64,000 nt of DNA from Streptomyces sp. NBC_00306. GTDB taxonomy: Bacteria; Actinomycetota; Actinomycetes; Streptomycetales; Streptomycetaceae. The stretch is from NCBI RefSeq assembly GCF_036169555.1, contig NZ_CP108032.1:8246001-8310000 (forward strand), written 5' to 3'. How positions within the stretch are numbered: the stretch's first letter is position 1; every line of letters starts with the position of its first letter. The translations under genes were made by a program, and so were the position numbers. Of this stretch, positions 33,102 to 41,879 are shown piece after piece. The notes under the pieces were generated by a model. That model saw only the letters and a program-made list of their open reading frames with translations. It ran no database searches and was not told the DNA's origin.

Positions 33102-33836
33102 ATGCGTTCCAACCGACGCACAGCCGAATCCACGCTCCCCAGGACGATCGGGGTGTTCGTGGCCGCCTGTGCGGTCATCGCCACCGTGCTCCTCATGACG
33201 CGTGGAGGTGATGAAGAAGCCTCAGCCTCCCAGACGCCCGCCGGAGCCGGCTACGGGCAGTCCACGGCGGGGTACGGGCACTCCGCGGGCGCCGGCCATG
33301 CCACCGGCACGCGGGACGGCGCAGCGGACAAGGCAGAGCCCGTGCCGACAGGCCCCCAGCCCGTGACAGAGGTGGACAAGACGTTCCTCGTGAAGGTCCG
33401 GCAGGCCGGCTTGTGGGAGATCCCGGCGGGCCGGCTCGCCCAGACGAACGCCTCGAGCGAGGCCGTCAAGCGTGCCGGACTGCATCTGATAGACGGGCAC
33501 AGCAAGCTCGATCAGTTGGTCCGCGAGGACGCCAAGATCCTCGGCGTACCGCTTCCCGAGGAGGCGACGGCGGAGCAGCAGGGCTGGGTCACGCAGATGG
33601 AGAACGCCCGGGGCGTGGAGTTCGACCGTCTCTTCGCCAATCTCCTCCGTTCCTCCCACGGGAAGATCTTCGCCACCATCGGCGAGGTCAGGGCCGCGAC
33701 ACAGAACGACCTCATCCGTCGTCACTCGCGACAGGCCAACCAAACTGTCCTTGACCACCTCGAGGTGCTGGAGGACACCGGCCTGGTCGACAGCGCGACC
33801 TTCGACGACGTGGAGAAGTCCGTGACGCCGCAGTAG
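33102..33836 (+). CDS. DUF4142-like secreted/anchored protein
   Basis: 244 residues from an ATG with a GGGAGG site. An N-terminal TM or uncleaved signal (TIGVFVAACAVIATVLLM) is followed by a Gly/Tyr/His-rich linker (GAGYGQSTAGYGHSAGAGH) and then the four-helix DUF4142 domain: DKTFLVKVRQAGLWEIPAGR, LAQTNASSEAVKRAGLHLID, HSKLDQLVREDAKILGV, through LRSSHGKIFATIGEVRAAT. DUF4142 proteins are periplasmic/extracellular, ferritin-like in helix pattern; function unknown. Confidence 0.82.
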   Translation: MRSNRRTAESTLPRTIGVFVAACAVIATVLLMTRGGDEEASASQTPAGAGYGQSTAGYGHSAGAGHATGTRDGAADKAEPVPTGPQPVTEVDKTFLVKVRQAGLWEIPAGRLAQTNASSEAVKRAGLHLIDGHSKLDQLVREDAKILGVPLPEEATAEQQGWVTQMENARGVEFDRLFANLLRSSHGKIFATIGEVRAATQNDLIRRHSRQANQTVLDHLEVLEDTGLVDSATFDDVEKSVTPQ

Positions 33837-34061
33837 GTCCGAGACGCGGGTTCACGGATAGGGCCGCTGCTGGGATCCTTGTTTGTACATCGCCACGCTG
33901 CTACAGCCCGGCAGGCCTGGCCCCGTACGGGCTCGCGTGCCCCAGTGCGCGAAGAGTGAGGCGCGTTACGGGAGTTCGTTCGCGAGACCGGAGCCAGGCA
34001 CGCAAGGCACGGCACGCTAAAGGCTTCTTGGGCTCGCATTCTGCGAGTCTGGCGCACCTAT

Positions 34062-34076
34062 ATTGCACTGTGCAAT
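34062..34076. promoter_or_regulatory. Perfect operator-like palindrome
   Basis: ATTGCACTGTGCAAT, 7-bp arms around a single T, in a local AT-rich spot (CCTATATTGCAC). This is the form of a TetR/MarR/LacI-class operator but has no evident gene next to it other than the stem-loop region that begins 8 bp further on. Confidence 0.5.
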
Positions 34077-34083
34077 GATGCTG

Positions 34084-34185
34084 GGTGAGGAGGGCCCAGT
34101 AGCGGCAGGCCATGCCTGGAGCTGGGCGCTGGCACGGTGACACAGCTGCATACGCGTTTGTCTGCTGCTGGTAGCCCTCCTCACC
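34084..34185. repeat. 12-bp inverted repeat enclosing an imperfect stem
   Basis: GGTGAGGAGGGC (34084-34095) is the exact reverse complement of 34174-34185. Inside, CCAGTAGCGGCAG and CTGCTGCTGG are partly complementary, so the RNA could fold as one long irregular hairpin of about 100 nt. It might be a small RNA or a residue of a mobile element. Confidence 0.45.
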
Positions 34186-34592
34186 AAGAAGATGTCGGTC
34201 CGAGGTGGGCAGACCCTTGTTGGGCGCAGGCGACAAAGATGCGAGCGGACACGGACGCCCCCGCGGGCCGGACTTTCGTTCCCACCACACAAGCAGCTTT
34301 CCAGTAGCGCCCTGTCTTGGCATCAGGAAGCTGCGCTCGGCTTATGCCGTGAGCGTCGGTGCGTCCCGTCCGCAGCCTCTTGTCGATCATCGACCTACAA
34401 GGGGTCCAGCACAGTCGACCGCGGGGGCAGCGTCTTTCCGGCCCTCAGTAGACGAGCCCTCGGCCCGCTTCCTGGCGGTCGCCGCCTACTATCGGCTTGC
34501 TCGTCGTTGCGGCCGGAAGGGTATAGCCGCAACTGCCCAGTTGTACGACCCGCGCCGGTGGAGCACGAAGGTTGCGGTGGCGTTTGCGCCTT

Positions 34593-34796
34593 CTATGAGT
34601 GGCCCTGGGTTCTGGTGTGCTCGGGGGTCTGTCCGTACTCGGGGCAGTGGGGGTTGTGGCAGGGGCCGGGGCCCCACAGCGGTACGTAGCATCCGAGCGA
34701 CTTGTGCCGCCCTTTGATGATTGTTCCTACGCGGTTCTTGCAGGCTGGGCATGTCGGCCCGGCCTGTGGCTCGATCGCCTGCTTGTTTTTGCCCAT
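34593..34796 (-). CDS. Small zinc-ribbon-like protein
   Basis: 67 residues with CPACKNRVGTIIKGRHKSLG and PCHNPHCPEYGQTPEH, i.e. a CxxC pair followed by C and CxxxxC-type cysteines, suggesting a zinc ribbon. Sequence is not low complexity and codon use is normal. The start ATG is preceded by a locally AT-rich stretch. Lies just upstream of nothing on its own strand; convergent with nothing. Function unknown. Confidence 0.55.
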   Translation of the reverse strand: MGKNKQAIEPQAGPTCPACKNRVGTIIKGRHKSLGCYVPLWGPGPCHNPHCPEYGQTPEHTRTQGHS

Positions 34797-34835
34797 TCTT
34801 TAACAATAGCTACTTATCCGCTGATATTGACCAGC

Positions 34836-35942
34836 CTATGCAGGATTTCCCTTGTCCGGGGGTGTGGGTGGTGGGTCCGGTGGATGGTCGAGCTCGACGT
34901 CGGAGTGGCCGCCCGGCTGGGGGACGTGGCCATCCGGGACCGGGCCCTCGGCCCGGTTCTGGGTGGGGGTGTCCGCAGGCTGATCAGGCTTGGGCGCGGC
35001 GGGCCGGCGGATGCTGAGGATGACGGAGGCGGCCAGGACCACGACGATGACGGCCAGGCTCACGGGGGAGGGGATCTCCGGGATGTCGGGGCTGATCAGC
35101 TTGTGGGATGCCTGGAGGATGAGTTTGACGCCGATGAAGGACAGGATGATCGCGAGGCCGGTGTTGAGGTAGTGGAATCGGTCCAGGAGGCCGGAGAGCA
35201 TGAAGTAGAGGGCGCGCAGGCCCAGGATGGCGAAGGCATTGCTGGTGTAGACGATGAAGGCATCGTCGCTGACTGCGAGGACGGCGGGGACGCTGTCGAC
35301 GGCGAAGATCAGGTCGGCTGCCTCGATCGCGGCCACCACAGCGAGCAGCGGTGTGGCAACGCGTTTGCCCGCCTCCTTGACGAAGAATTTCGCCCCGGCG
35401 TACTCGTCCCGTACGGGGATGACCTTCCTGAGGGCCCGGACGGCGAAGCTCTTGCCGGGGTCGAAGGTGTCCTCTTCTTCCTTAAGGAGTTTGTAGGTGC
35501 TGTAGAAGAGGATGGCGGCGAAGGCGAACAGGACCGCGGTGAAGCGGCTGACCACGGCGACGCCGAGGGAGAGGAAGATGCCGCGGAACACCAGGGCGCC
35601 GATGACGCCGAAGAACAGGACCCGATGCTGGTAGGCGCGGGGGACCTTGAAGTAGGCGAAGATCACTGCGAAGACGAACAGGTTGTCGACCGACAGGCTC
35701 TTCTCCAGCAGCCAGGCAGTGGTGTACTCGGTTCCCGCGGTCGTGCCCAGGACGAGGAAGATGACGGCGCCGAAGATCAACGCGAGGCTGATCCACAGCC
35801 CGCTCCAGGCCGCGGCCTCCTTGAACCCGATCACGTGCGCGCTGCGGTGGGCGAGCAGGTCCACCGCCAATGACACCACCACCGTCACGGCGAACGCTGC
35901 CCATAGCCAGAGCGGGACATCGAGCACGTTGGTTACTCCCAT
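34836..35942 (-). CDS. TerC-family integral membrane protein
   Basis: 368 residues, about eight TM segments. Family signatures: WLLEKSLSVDNLFVFAVIFA (~79), DLIFAVDSVPAVLAVSDDAF (~207) and YTSNAFAILGLRALYFMLSG (~232). TerC proteins are linked to metal (Mn2+) efflux/metalation and tellurite stress and work with TerD-type proteins; a terD lies at 16686. The hydrophilic C-terminal ~60 residues (PDQPADTPTQNRAEGPVPDG) are an unstructured extension. No yybP-ykoY-like leader was recognised upstream. Confidence 0.92.
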   Translation of the reverse strand: MGVTNVLDVPLWLWAAFAVTVVVSLAVDLLAHRSAHVIGFKEAAAWSGLWISLALIFGAVIFLVLGTTAGTEYTTAWLLEKSLSVDNLFVFAVIFAYFKVPRAYQHRVLFFGVIGALVFRGIFLSLGVAVVSRFTAVLFAFAAILFYSTYKLLKEEEDTFDPGKSFAVRALRKVIPVRDEYAGAKFFVKEAGKRVATPLLAVVAAIEAADLIFAVDSVPAVLAVSDDAFIVYTSNAFAILGLRALYFMLSGLLDRFHYLNTGLAIILSFIGVKLILQASHKLISPDIPEIPSPVSLAVIVVVLAASVILSIRRPAAPKPDQPADTPTQNRAEGPVPDGHVPQPGGHSDVELDHPPDPPPTPPDKGNPA

Positions 35943-36068
35943 CCGGCGCTGCGCCGGCCCCTATATAGGATTCTGCGGCATTGCTCCCCCTACGGCGCGC
36001 CGGCTGATCAGGGCGGGGGTTCACAAAGCCGGTGAGCTCGTCGTTGGTGCGTGTGCGCGCCGCGCAGC

Positions 36069-36100
36069 GGGCCGGTGGCTGGCCTGCTGCGCGGCCACCG
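36069..36100 (-). terminator. Hairpin downstream of the antiporter gene
   Basis: GCCGGTGGC (36069-36077) pairs perfectly with GCCACCGGC (36092-36100). It lies 26 bp beyond the stop of the leftward antiporter and before the leftward terC, so it is likely a GC-rich transcription terminator without U-tract, as usual in Streptomyces. Confidence 0.5.
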
Positions 36101-36125
36101 GCAGTCGGGCCTCAGCCAGCCCACC

Positions 36126-37388
36126 TCATGGTGCCTTTCTCGATGTGCGGCGCAGCCGGTCGAGGTGGGTGATGACGGGGGTCGCGGTGGTTCCGTGGAG
36201 GATGACGGACACGAGGACGGTGAAGGCGATGAGTGACCACATCGGTTTGGCGAGGCCGTTGAAGTCGTTGTGTCCCAGGGCGTAGGCGAGGTAGAACAGC
36301 GAACCGATGCCGCGGATGCCGAAGGCGGAGGTGACGATCTTCTCGCGGGGTCCGGTCGACAGGCCGATCTGTGACACCCATGCGGTGATGGGACGGACGG
36401 CCACGACCAGGAGGAGGCCGAGGAGGGCGGCGGGCCAGGTGAGGGTGTCGAAGCCTGTCTTGGCGAGGTAGGCGCCCAGCAGGAAGAGGAAGAAGGCGGT
36501 GAGCAGTCGCTCGATCTGCTCGGTGAACTCGTGCAGGACTTTGTGGTAGCCGTGGTTTCGTTCGACGGCCCGTACGGTGCAGGCGGTGACGAACACTGCC
36601 AGGAAGCCGTACCCGTGGGCGATTTCGGCGATGCCGTAGGAGAGGAAGGTTGCTCCCAGTGCCACGAATCCTTCCAGGTGTTCGGAGAGCCGGACGGCGG
36701 AAGGCTTGGCGCGAAAGAAGATCCAGCCCAGTAGACGGCCGGTCACCAGGCCGGTGCCGATGCCGATAGCGGTCTTGGCGAGCAGGTCGCCCAGGACCCA
36801 CGGGCCGATCCATCCGGCGGACCAGGCCCCGCCGGATGCGGCGGCGAGGGCGATGGCGGCCAGGACGAAGGGGAATGCCAGGCCGTCGTTGAGCCCCGCC
36901 TCTGCGGTGAGGGTGAAGCGCACTTCATCGTCGTCGTGCTCGGAATCGGCGGGTTCCCCGACACGTACCTCCGCGGCGAGGACCGGGTCGGTGGGGGCGA
37001 GGACGGCCGCAACCAGCAGCGCGGCAGCCGGGGGCCAGTCCAGGAGAACGACGGCGAGCAGCCCGGTCGTGGCGATCGTGAGCGGCATCGCCAGGCCCAG
37101 CAGTCGCCATGGTCCTGTCCACCGGCGTAGGCCGAACGGACGGTTGAGTGCCAGGCCGGCGCCCATGAGCGAAACAATCACGCAGACTTCCGTCGCGTGC
37201 TCCACCCACAGACGGTCTTGCACCGGATCCACCACGGGAAGCGGCAGTGGCAGGAGGGCTACGGCCACGCCGACGGCCAGGAACACCATTGGCATCGACA
37301 AAGGACGGCGGAAGACCAGCCGCGGCAGCATGGCCGCGGCCAGAGCACCTGCGCCCAAAGCGGCGTACACGGCGTCAGAGAACGTCAT
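36126..37388 (-). CDS. CPA1-family cation:proton antiporter
   Basis: 420 residues from the ATG at 37388 with a GAGG site (the frame to 37418 adds 10). Conserved strings: AAVLAPTDPVLAAEVRVGEP (~127), RFTLTAEAGLNDGLAFPFVL (~156), SAFGIRGIGSLFYLAYALG (~363). About 12 TM segments. It belongs to the same superfamily as the antiporter at 28672 but a different subgroup (longer DSEHDDDEVRF loop). Its upstream region ends after about 80 bp at an IS630 insertion, which may have separated it from its promoter or leader. Confidence 0.9.
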   Translation of the reverse strand: MTFSDAVYAALGAGALAAAMLPRLVFRRPLSMPMVFLAVGVAVALLPLPLPVVDPVQDRLWVEHATEVCVIVSLMGAGLALNRPFGLRRWTGPWRLLGLAMPLTIATTGLLAVVLLDWPPAAALLVAAVLAPTDPVLAAEVRVGEPADSEHDDDEVRFTLTAEAGLNDGLAFPFVLAAIALAAASGGAWSAGWIGPWVLGDLLAKTAIGIGTGLVTGRLLGWIFFRAKPSAVRLSEHLEGFVALGATFLSYGIAEIAHGYGFLAVFVTACTVRAVERNHGYHKVLHEFTEQIERLLTAFFLFLLGAYLAKTGFDTLTWPAALLGLLLVVAVRPITAWVSQIGLSTGPREKIVTSAFGIRGIGSLFYLAYALGHNDFNGLAKPMWSLIAFTVLVSVILHGTTATPVITHLDRLRRTSRKAP

Positions 37389-37464
37389 CTGCAAGATCCT
37401 CGCAGATCCGTGCACCACTGCCTTCGGTCAGCTCGGCGCGCAGCAGGGCACGGCCCGCAATCCG

Positions 37465-38586
37465 CTAGTGCCCTGCGCCAGAGATCCGTTGGCAGAAGCG
37501 GGCGAGTGAATCGAGGATCTCTTCGGCTGTCTTGGTCCAAGTGAACGGGGTCGGGTTCTCGTTCCACTGTTTGACCCAGGCGCGGATGTCGGCTTCCAGG
37601 GAGCGCACACTCTTGTGGGCACCGCGGCGGATCTTCTGGTCTGCGAGGAAGCCGAACCATCGCTCCACCTGGTTGATCCAGGAGGAACCGGTGGGCGTGA
37701 AGTGCAGGTGGAACCGCGGGTGTTTGGCCAGCCACGTCTTGATGGCCGGGGTCTTGTGGGTGCCATAGTTGTCGCAGATCAGATGGACCTGAAGGTGCTC
37801 GGGGACCTCTTTGTCGATCTTGATGAGGAACTTCTTGAACTCCGCGGCCCGGTGCCGACGGTGCAGTGAGGTGATGACTTCGCCAGTCGCGACGTCAAAG
37901 GCCGCGAACAAGGTGGTCAGACCGTTGCGGACGTAATCGTGAGTGCGGCGCTCGGGCATGCCGGGCATCATCGGCAGCACAGGCTGAGAGCGATCCAAGG
38001 CCTGGATCTGAGACTTCTCGTCCACCGACAGCACCACCGCTCCTTCGGGCGGGTTGAAATACAGCCCCACCACGTCGTAGACCTTCTCCACGAACAGCGG
38101 ATCGGTCGACAGCTTGAACGTGTCGCTCAAATGCGGCTTGAGCTGGAACCTGCGCCAGATCCGGCCCACCGTCGACTTCGACAAGCCACTGCGGTCCGCC
38201 ATCGACGAACGCGACCAGTGAGTGGCGTTCTTCGGGATTTCCTCCAGCGTGCTGACCACGACCGCCTCCACCTGGTCCACGCTGATGGTGGGCGGCCGGC
38301 CCGGCCGAGGCTCATCCACCAGCCCGTCCAACCGTGCGGCCAAAAACCGGCGACGCCACTTGCGGACCGTGTCCGCCGCGATATGTAACTCGCGTGCCAC
38401 CACGACAATCGGCGGCACGTCAGCACCATCACATGCCAACACGATGCGGGCCCGCAAGGCCACCGCCTGCGCGGATGACGCCCTACGAGCCCAACGCTCC
38501 AACACCACACGCTCATCAGGCGACAACAACAACGGTTCCAACTTCGGACCACGACGTGACACCGGCACATCCCCAGAAGCACTCAT
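37465..38586 (-). CDS. IS630-family DDE transposase
   Basis: 373 residues. N-terminal double HTH (LHIAADTVRKWRRRFLAARL, MADRSGLSKSTVGRIWRRFQ), then the DDE catalytic core: VVLSVDEKSQIQALDR (first Asp), HLICDNYGTHKTP (second Asp), GSSWINQVERWFGFLAD (Glu). No frameshift. The TAG stop codon at 37467-37465 uses the TA of the flanking target duplication, so the host DNA completes the gene's stop. Confidence 0.93.
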   Translation of the reverse strand: MSASGDVPVSRRGPKLEPLLLSPDERVVLERWARRASSAQAVALRARIVLACDGADVPPIVVVARELHIAADTVRKWRRRFLAARLDGLVDEPRPGRPPTISVDQVEAVVVSTLEEIPKNATHWSRSSMADRSGLSKSTVGRIWRRFQLKPHLSDTFKLSTDPLFVEKVYDVVGLYFNPPEGAVVLSVDEKSQIQALDRSQPVLPMMPGMPERRTHDYVRNGLTTLFAAFDVATGEVITSLHRRHRAAEFKKFLIKIDKEVPEHLQVHLICDNYGTHKTPAIKTWLAKHPRFHLHFTPTGSSWINQVERWFGFLADQKIRRGAHKSVRSLEADIRAWVKQWNENPTPFTWTKTAEEILDSLARFCQRISGAGH

Positions 38587-38621
38587 AAACGAATTAACGA
38601 CGGATCTCTGGCGCAGGACAC
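37468..38621. mobile_element. IS630-family insertion sequence
   Basis: Terminal inverted repeats 37468-37489 and 38600-38621 match at 21 of 22 positions and are flanked by TA dinucleotides (37466-37467 and 38622-38623), the target duplication of IS630/Tc1-mariner elements. The single transposase fills the element. Length 1154 bp. The element is complete and looks recent. Confidence 0.9.
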
Positions 38622-38746
38622 TAGTCAGCACGTGATAGAAGGCAGCTCGGTTTCCGAACAGGCGCGTCAAGTTCCCGTTGTGGCAGCTGAGTTCTCCCGA
38701 TTGGCCACAGCTCCTGGCTGGCTGCGGGGCGCTGAGACACGGCACG

Positions 38747-38959
38747 ATGAAGGGCATGTGGTCCTTATGGGTGCCTCTCATCGTGATTCTCGTGCTTGCG
38801 TGCTGGATCGCCTGGAAAGTGCAACGACGCGGGAGACGCATGCACGACGCGGGGTCGTTGAGCTGTCCGCGGTGCGAACAGGTGCACCGCGAAATCGCCC
38901 AGCGCCGTGAGCAGCCCAGTGTCCTGGCCCGGCTGCGCGCCCGCACCGGGAACCGCTGA
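38747..38959 (+). CDS. Small single-TM protein with CxxC
   Basis: 70 residues from the ATG at 38747: a TM (LWVPLIVILVLACWIAWKV) then a basic region and SLSCPRCEQVHREIAQRREQ. The CPRC pair could bind a metal. The frame upstream to 38678 is not supported. It starts 125 bp beyond the IS630 end, so its natural upstream region may have been altered by the insertion. Confidence 0.5.
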   Translation: MKGMWSLWVPLIVILVLACWIAWKVQRRGRRMHDAGSLSCPRCEQVHREIAQRREQPSVLARLRARTGNR

Positions 38960-39237
38960 GAGCGGATTCGAAAGCGACCAGCGGCGATAGTTGAATCCGA
39001 TCATGGCGCGGACGTTCTCAGGTCGAGGGCGCGACGGCTGCTGCTGCGGCCGCGCTGTCAACGGGTCAGCCGGCTGTCGTCTTCTTGGCGGCCGGCTCCC
39101 CGGGGTGTGCGGCAACCGGCACCCCGTACAGGTTCAGGTGTGGCGGACTTCGTTATGTGGGCGGATCGGGGGGAACTGGTAGTTCGGTCACCGTGGCACG
39201 CGCATGCCACAGCAATGGCCTGAGGTGAAAGGAGCGG

Positions 39238-39657
39238 GTGTTGACGACGGCACGAGAAATCATGACCAGCGGCACCGAGTGCATCGGCGCTGAGGAGAGC
39301 GCCTTGGACGCGGCGAGGAAGATGACGGAACTCGGTGTCGGTGCCCTGCCGATCTGCGGTACCGATGAGAAGCTCAAGGGCATGCTGACCGACCGCGACA
39401 TCGTGGTGAAGGTCCTCGGCGCAGGCAAGGACCCCGCCGATGTGAAGGCCGGCGAGCTGGCCCAGGGCGAAGCTGTCACGATTGGCGCTGACGACGACGT
39501 CGACGAGATTCTGCGGACGATGACCGAGCACAAGGTACGACGCCTGCCCGTCATCGACGGACACACCCTGGTCGGCATGGTGGCCACGGCCGACGTCGCT
39601 CGCGCCCTGCCCGACCCCAAAGTCGGCGACCTCCTCGAGGCCCTCTCCACCGACTAG
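39238..39657 (+). CDS. CBS-domain pair protein
   Basis: 139 residues from a GTG with an AAAGGAG site, two CBS motifs: REIMTSGTECIGAEESALDA to LKGMLTDRDIVVKVLGAGKD, and LAQGEAVTIGADDDVDEILR to TLVGMVATADVARALPD. CBS pairs bind adenosyl ligands (AMP, ATP, SAM, c-di-AMP-type) and act as energy or stress sensors; in Streptomyces this kind is often in the osmotic-stress regulon. Free-standing here. Confidence 0.9.
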   Translation: MLTTAREIMTSGTECIGAEESALDAARKMTELGVGALPICGTDEKLKGMLTDRDIVVKVLGAGKDPADVKAGELAQGEAVTIGADDDVDEILRTMTEHKVRRLPVIDGHTLVGMVATADVARALPDPKVGDLLEALSTD

Positions 39658-39833
39658 CCAGCCCGCGCCAGCCGCCGGCCTGTACCGACTCCCCGCGACC
39701 GGAATGCTCCCACGCCAGGCTGCCTGAGCTTCTGGGGAACGTGAAAGGGCAGGTGCGGGGCAGTAGGCAGGGGTTGTGAGCCCCATTCAATAGGGCGGCC
39801 ACGCGCAAGAATGACAACCGGAAAGGGGTCGTT

Positions 39834-40187
39834 GTGAGCGAGTTCGACATCTGGGTGTACCGGCCGAGCGCGGGATATCAGGAGGGGGTCGACATCGTCG
39901 GCTACAAGGTGGAGGCCATCGACGGCAGTATCGGGAAGGTCAGCAAGCACTCCGAGGAGGTCGGCTCCTCTCATATCGTTGTCGACACCGAGGTGTGGAT
40001 CTTCGGGAAGCACGTTCTGCTGCCCGCTGGGACGATCAAGCTGATCGACACTGCCGAGGAGACGGTCCACGTCGACCGTACGAAGGACCAGATCAAGGAC
40101 GCCCCCGACTTCGACGAGATCAAGCACGCGGGCGAGCCCAGCTACCTGGAGCAGTTCGGCCGCTACTACGGCCAGCCACATATGTAA
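39834..40187 (+). CDS. PRC-barrel domain protein
   Basis: 117 residues from a GTG. The PRC-barrel core is GYKVEAIDGSIGKVSKHSEE through SSHIVVDTEVWIFGKHVLLP and AGTIKLIDTAEETVHVDRTK, followed by a short C-terminal helix. PRC-barrel proteins of this size appear in stress and membrane-associated contexts; the partner is unknown. Follows the CBS gene on the same strand, 176 bp apart. Confidence 0.87.
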   Translation: MSEFDIWVYRPSAGYQEGVDIVGYKVEAIDGSIGKVSKHSEEVGSSHIVVDTEVWIFGKHVLLPAGTIKLIDTAEETVHVDRTKDQIKDAPDFDEIKHAGEPSYLEQFGRYYGQPHM

Positions 40188-40305
40188 TCGCTGTCCTCCG
40201 GCCGGGTCTGTGATCGGGGCGATTGCGGACCCGGCTGCTGCGATCGTCCGCATCGGCCGCCCGGCGAGCCAGCGGCCGGCATGCCCGGGCTCTCGCCGTC
40301 GGCGC

Positions 40306-41415
40306 TCAATCGCCGGGCGTCTGCGACCGGCCCGGCACCTGAGGTGCCCGCGCGGCCTCGGCTTCGGCCTTCGCGTCGCTGACTGCGGCGGCTGCCTGCT
40401 TTGCGACTTCATCGGCAGCCGCGGCAGCGTCGAGTGAGGGTGGCGTGCCTGCCTCGATCTCCGGGGCCCCGCTTTCGTCGGCCGCGTCGTCGGCCTCGGT
40501 ACTGGTTGCTTCGTCCGGTTGCGCAGATGGGGGAAGACCCATTGCCGACCGGTCGCCGAATGCGCTGGTGACGGCCCGTACTGCCTCGGTCAGTTCTCCT
40601 GGGATGACCCAGAAGGTGTTGTTGTCGCTCTTGGCCAAGTGCGGGAGGGTCTCGAGGTACTTGTAGGCAAGGATCTTTGGGTCCGCGTTGTTGCGATGGA
40701 CGGCCTGGAAGACACGCTCGACCGCTTTCGCCTCGCCGTCGGCCCGCAAGATCATGGCCTGTTGTGTGCCCTGTGCTTCGAGGATGTCCTTCTGCTTCGT
40801 GCCCTCTGCGGTCAGGATCTTGGCTTGCCGTTCCCCTTCGGCGTGGAGGATGGCCGCGCGCTTGTCACGCTCGGCCCGCATCTGCTTCTCCATCGCCTCT
40901 TTGATGGTGTGCGGCGGATCGATGGCCTTGATCTCGACGCGGTTGACCCGGATGCCCCACTTGCCGGTGGCATCGTCGAGGACCGTGCGGAGCCGGGCGT
41001 TGATCTCCTCACGTGACGTGAGCGTCTCCTCCAGGTCCATGGAGCCGATGACGTTCCGCAGTGTGGTCACGGTGAGCTGATCGATCGCATGCAGGTAGTC
41101 AGCGACCTCGTAGGCCGCCGCCCGCGGGTCGGTGACCTGGTAGTAGAGCACCGTGTCGATGTTCACCACCAGGTTGTCCTCGGTGATCACCGGCTTGGGG
41201 TCGGACGAATACACCTGCTCGCGCACGTCGAGTTTGGTGTTGATGCGGTCCGCGACCGGGACGACGAAGTTCAGGCCGGGTTGCAGCGTCCGACGGTACC
41301 GGCCAAACCGTTCGATGTTGTAGCGGCGTGCCTGCGGCACGATACGCACCGTCGAGGCCACGAGGAAGACAACCACGATCGCGGCCACAAGAATGAGGAC
41401 GAGTACCGGATCCAC
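40306..41415 (-). CDS. SPFH/band 7 (stomatin-like) membrane protein
   Basis: 369 residues: an N-terminal TM (LVLILVAAIVVVFLVASTV), then the SPFH domain (IVPQARRYNIERFGRYRRTL, VNIDTVLYYQVTDPRAAAYE, LRNVIGSMDLEETLTSREEI, VNRVEIKAIDPPHTIKEAME) and a long coiled coil (ERQAKILTAEGTKQKDILEA). The Ala/Glu-rich C-tail is variable. Such proteins form membrane scaffolds (QmcA/flotillin type) and are paired with NfeD proteins, encoded here directly upstream. Confidence 0.93.
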   Translation of the reverse strand: MDPVLVLILVAAIVVVFLVASTVRIVPQARRYNIERFGRYRRTLQPGLNFVVPVADRINTKLDVREQVYSSDPKPVITEDNLVVNIDTVLYYQVTDPRAAAYEVADYLHAIDQLTVTTLRNVIGSMDLEETLTSREEINARLRTVLDDATGKWGIRVNRVEIKAIDPPHTIKEAMEKQMRAERDKRAAILHAEGERQAKILTAEGTKQKDILEAQGTQQAMILRADGEAKAVERVFQAVHRNNADPKILAYKYLETLPHLAKSDNNTFWVIPGELTEAVRAVTSAFGDRSAMGLPPSAQPDEATSTEADDAADESGAPEIEAGTPPSLDAAAAADEVAKQAAAAVSDAKAEAEAARAPQVPGRSQTPGD

Positions 41416-41441
41416 ACTTCCTCCGTCGGGTGTTCAGCCGT

Positions 41442-41879
41442 TCATGGAAGGAGCTCGCGGGGGTAGACGACAGCCGTCACGCCTTCGATCTCCATGACGT
41501 CCACCAGTGCCCCCACCGGGATCACATGGCTTTCGTCGAGGGCGCGGGCGGACCATTGTTCTCCGGACACTTTGATCAGGCCGCGGGTCGCTGTGACCTC
41601 CTGCATGACCTCGGCCCGCCGACCGACCAGCGCATCGCTGCCCTCCCGTATGAGGGGTGCCTGTGCCATGTGCCGCAGCGCGACCGGGCGGACGAGGACG
41701 AGGCCCGCCGCCGTGGCCACTCCGAGCGCCACGAGCTGGCCGAGAAACCCGATGCCCACACCAGCAACGACAGCGGCAACCAGCGCGGCGCCCGCCAGCA
41801 ACCCGAAAACCAGCGTCAGGGTGAAAAACTCCGCGACACCAAGCGCCGCGGCGGCGAACAGCCATACGAACCACGGCAT
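41442..41879 (-). CDS. NfeD-like membrane protein
   Basis: 145 residues from an ATG with a GGGAGG site. Two or three TM segments (MPWFVWLFAAAALGVAEFFT, LVFGLLAGAALVAAVVAGVG, LGQLVALGVATAAGLVLV) and a C-terminal OB fold (SDALVGRRAEVMQEVTATRG, VSGEQWSARALDESHVIPVG). NfeD and SPFH genes form an operon in many bacteria; here 26 bp separate them. Together they shape membrane microdomains. Confidence 0.92.
   Translation of the reverse strand: MPWFVWLFAAAALGVAEFFTLTLVFGLLAGAALVAAVVAGVGIGFLGQLVALGVATAAGLVLVRPVALRHMAQAPLIREGSDALVGRRAEVMQEVTATRGLIKVSGEQWSARALDESHVIPVGALVDVMEIEGVTAVVYPRELLP

Larger units (their letters stand above)
33837..34592. other. Intergenic region with palindrome, inverted repeat and shared 22-mer
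   Basis: No gene is recognised in 750 bp. It holds a 15-bp palindrome (34062-34076), a 12-bp inverted repeat with a 78-bp interior (34084-34185), and a 22-bp sequence (34265-34286) identical to one inside the gene at 18715-19446. AT-rich tracts are few. Confidence 0.5.

Noticed and set aside
35943..36125. Manganese (yybP-ykoY) riboswitch expected before terC
   Set aside because: No recognisable motif; only the GC-rich hairpin of the upstream gene is there.
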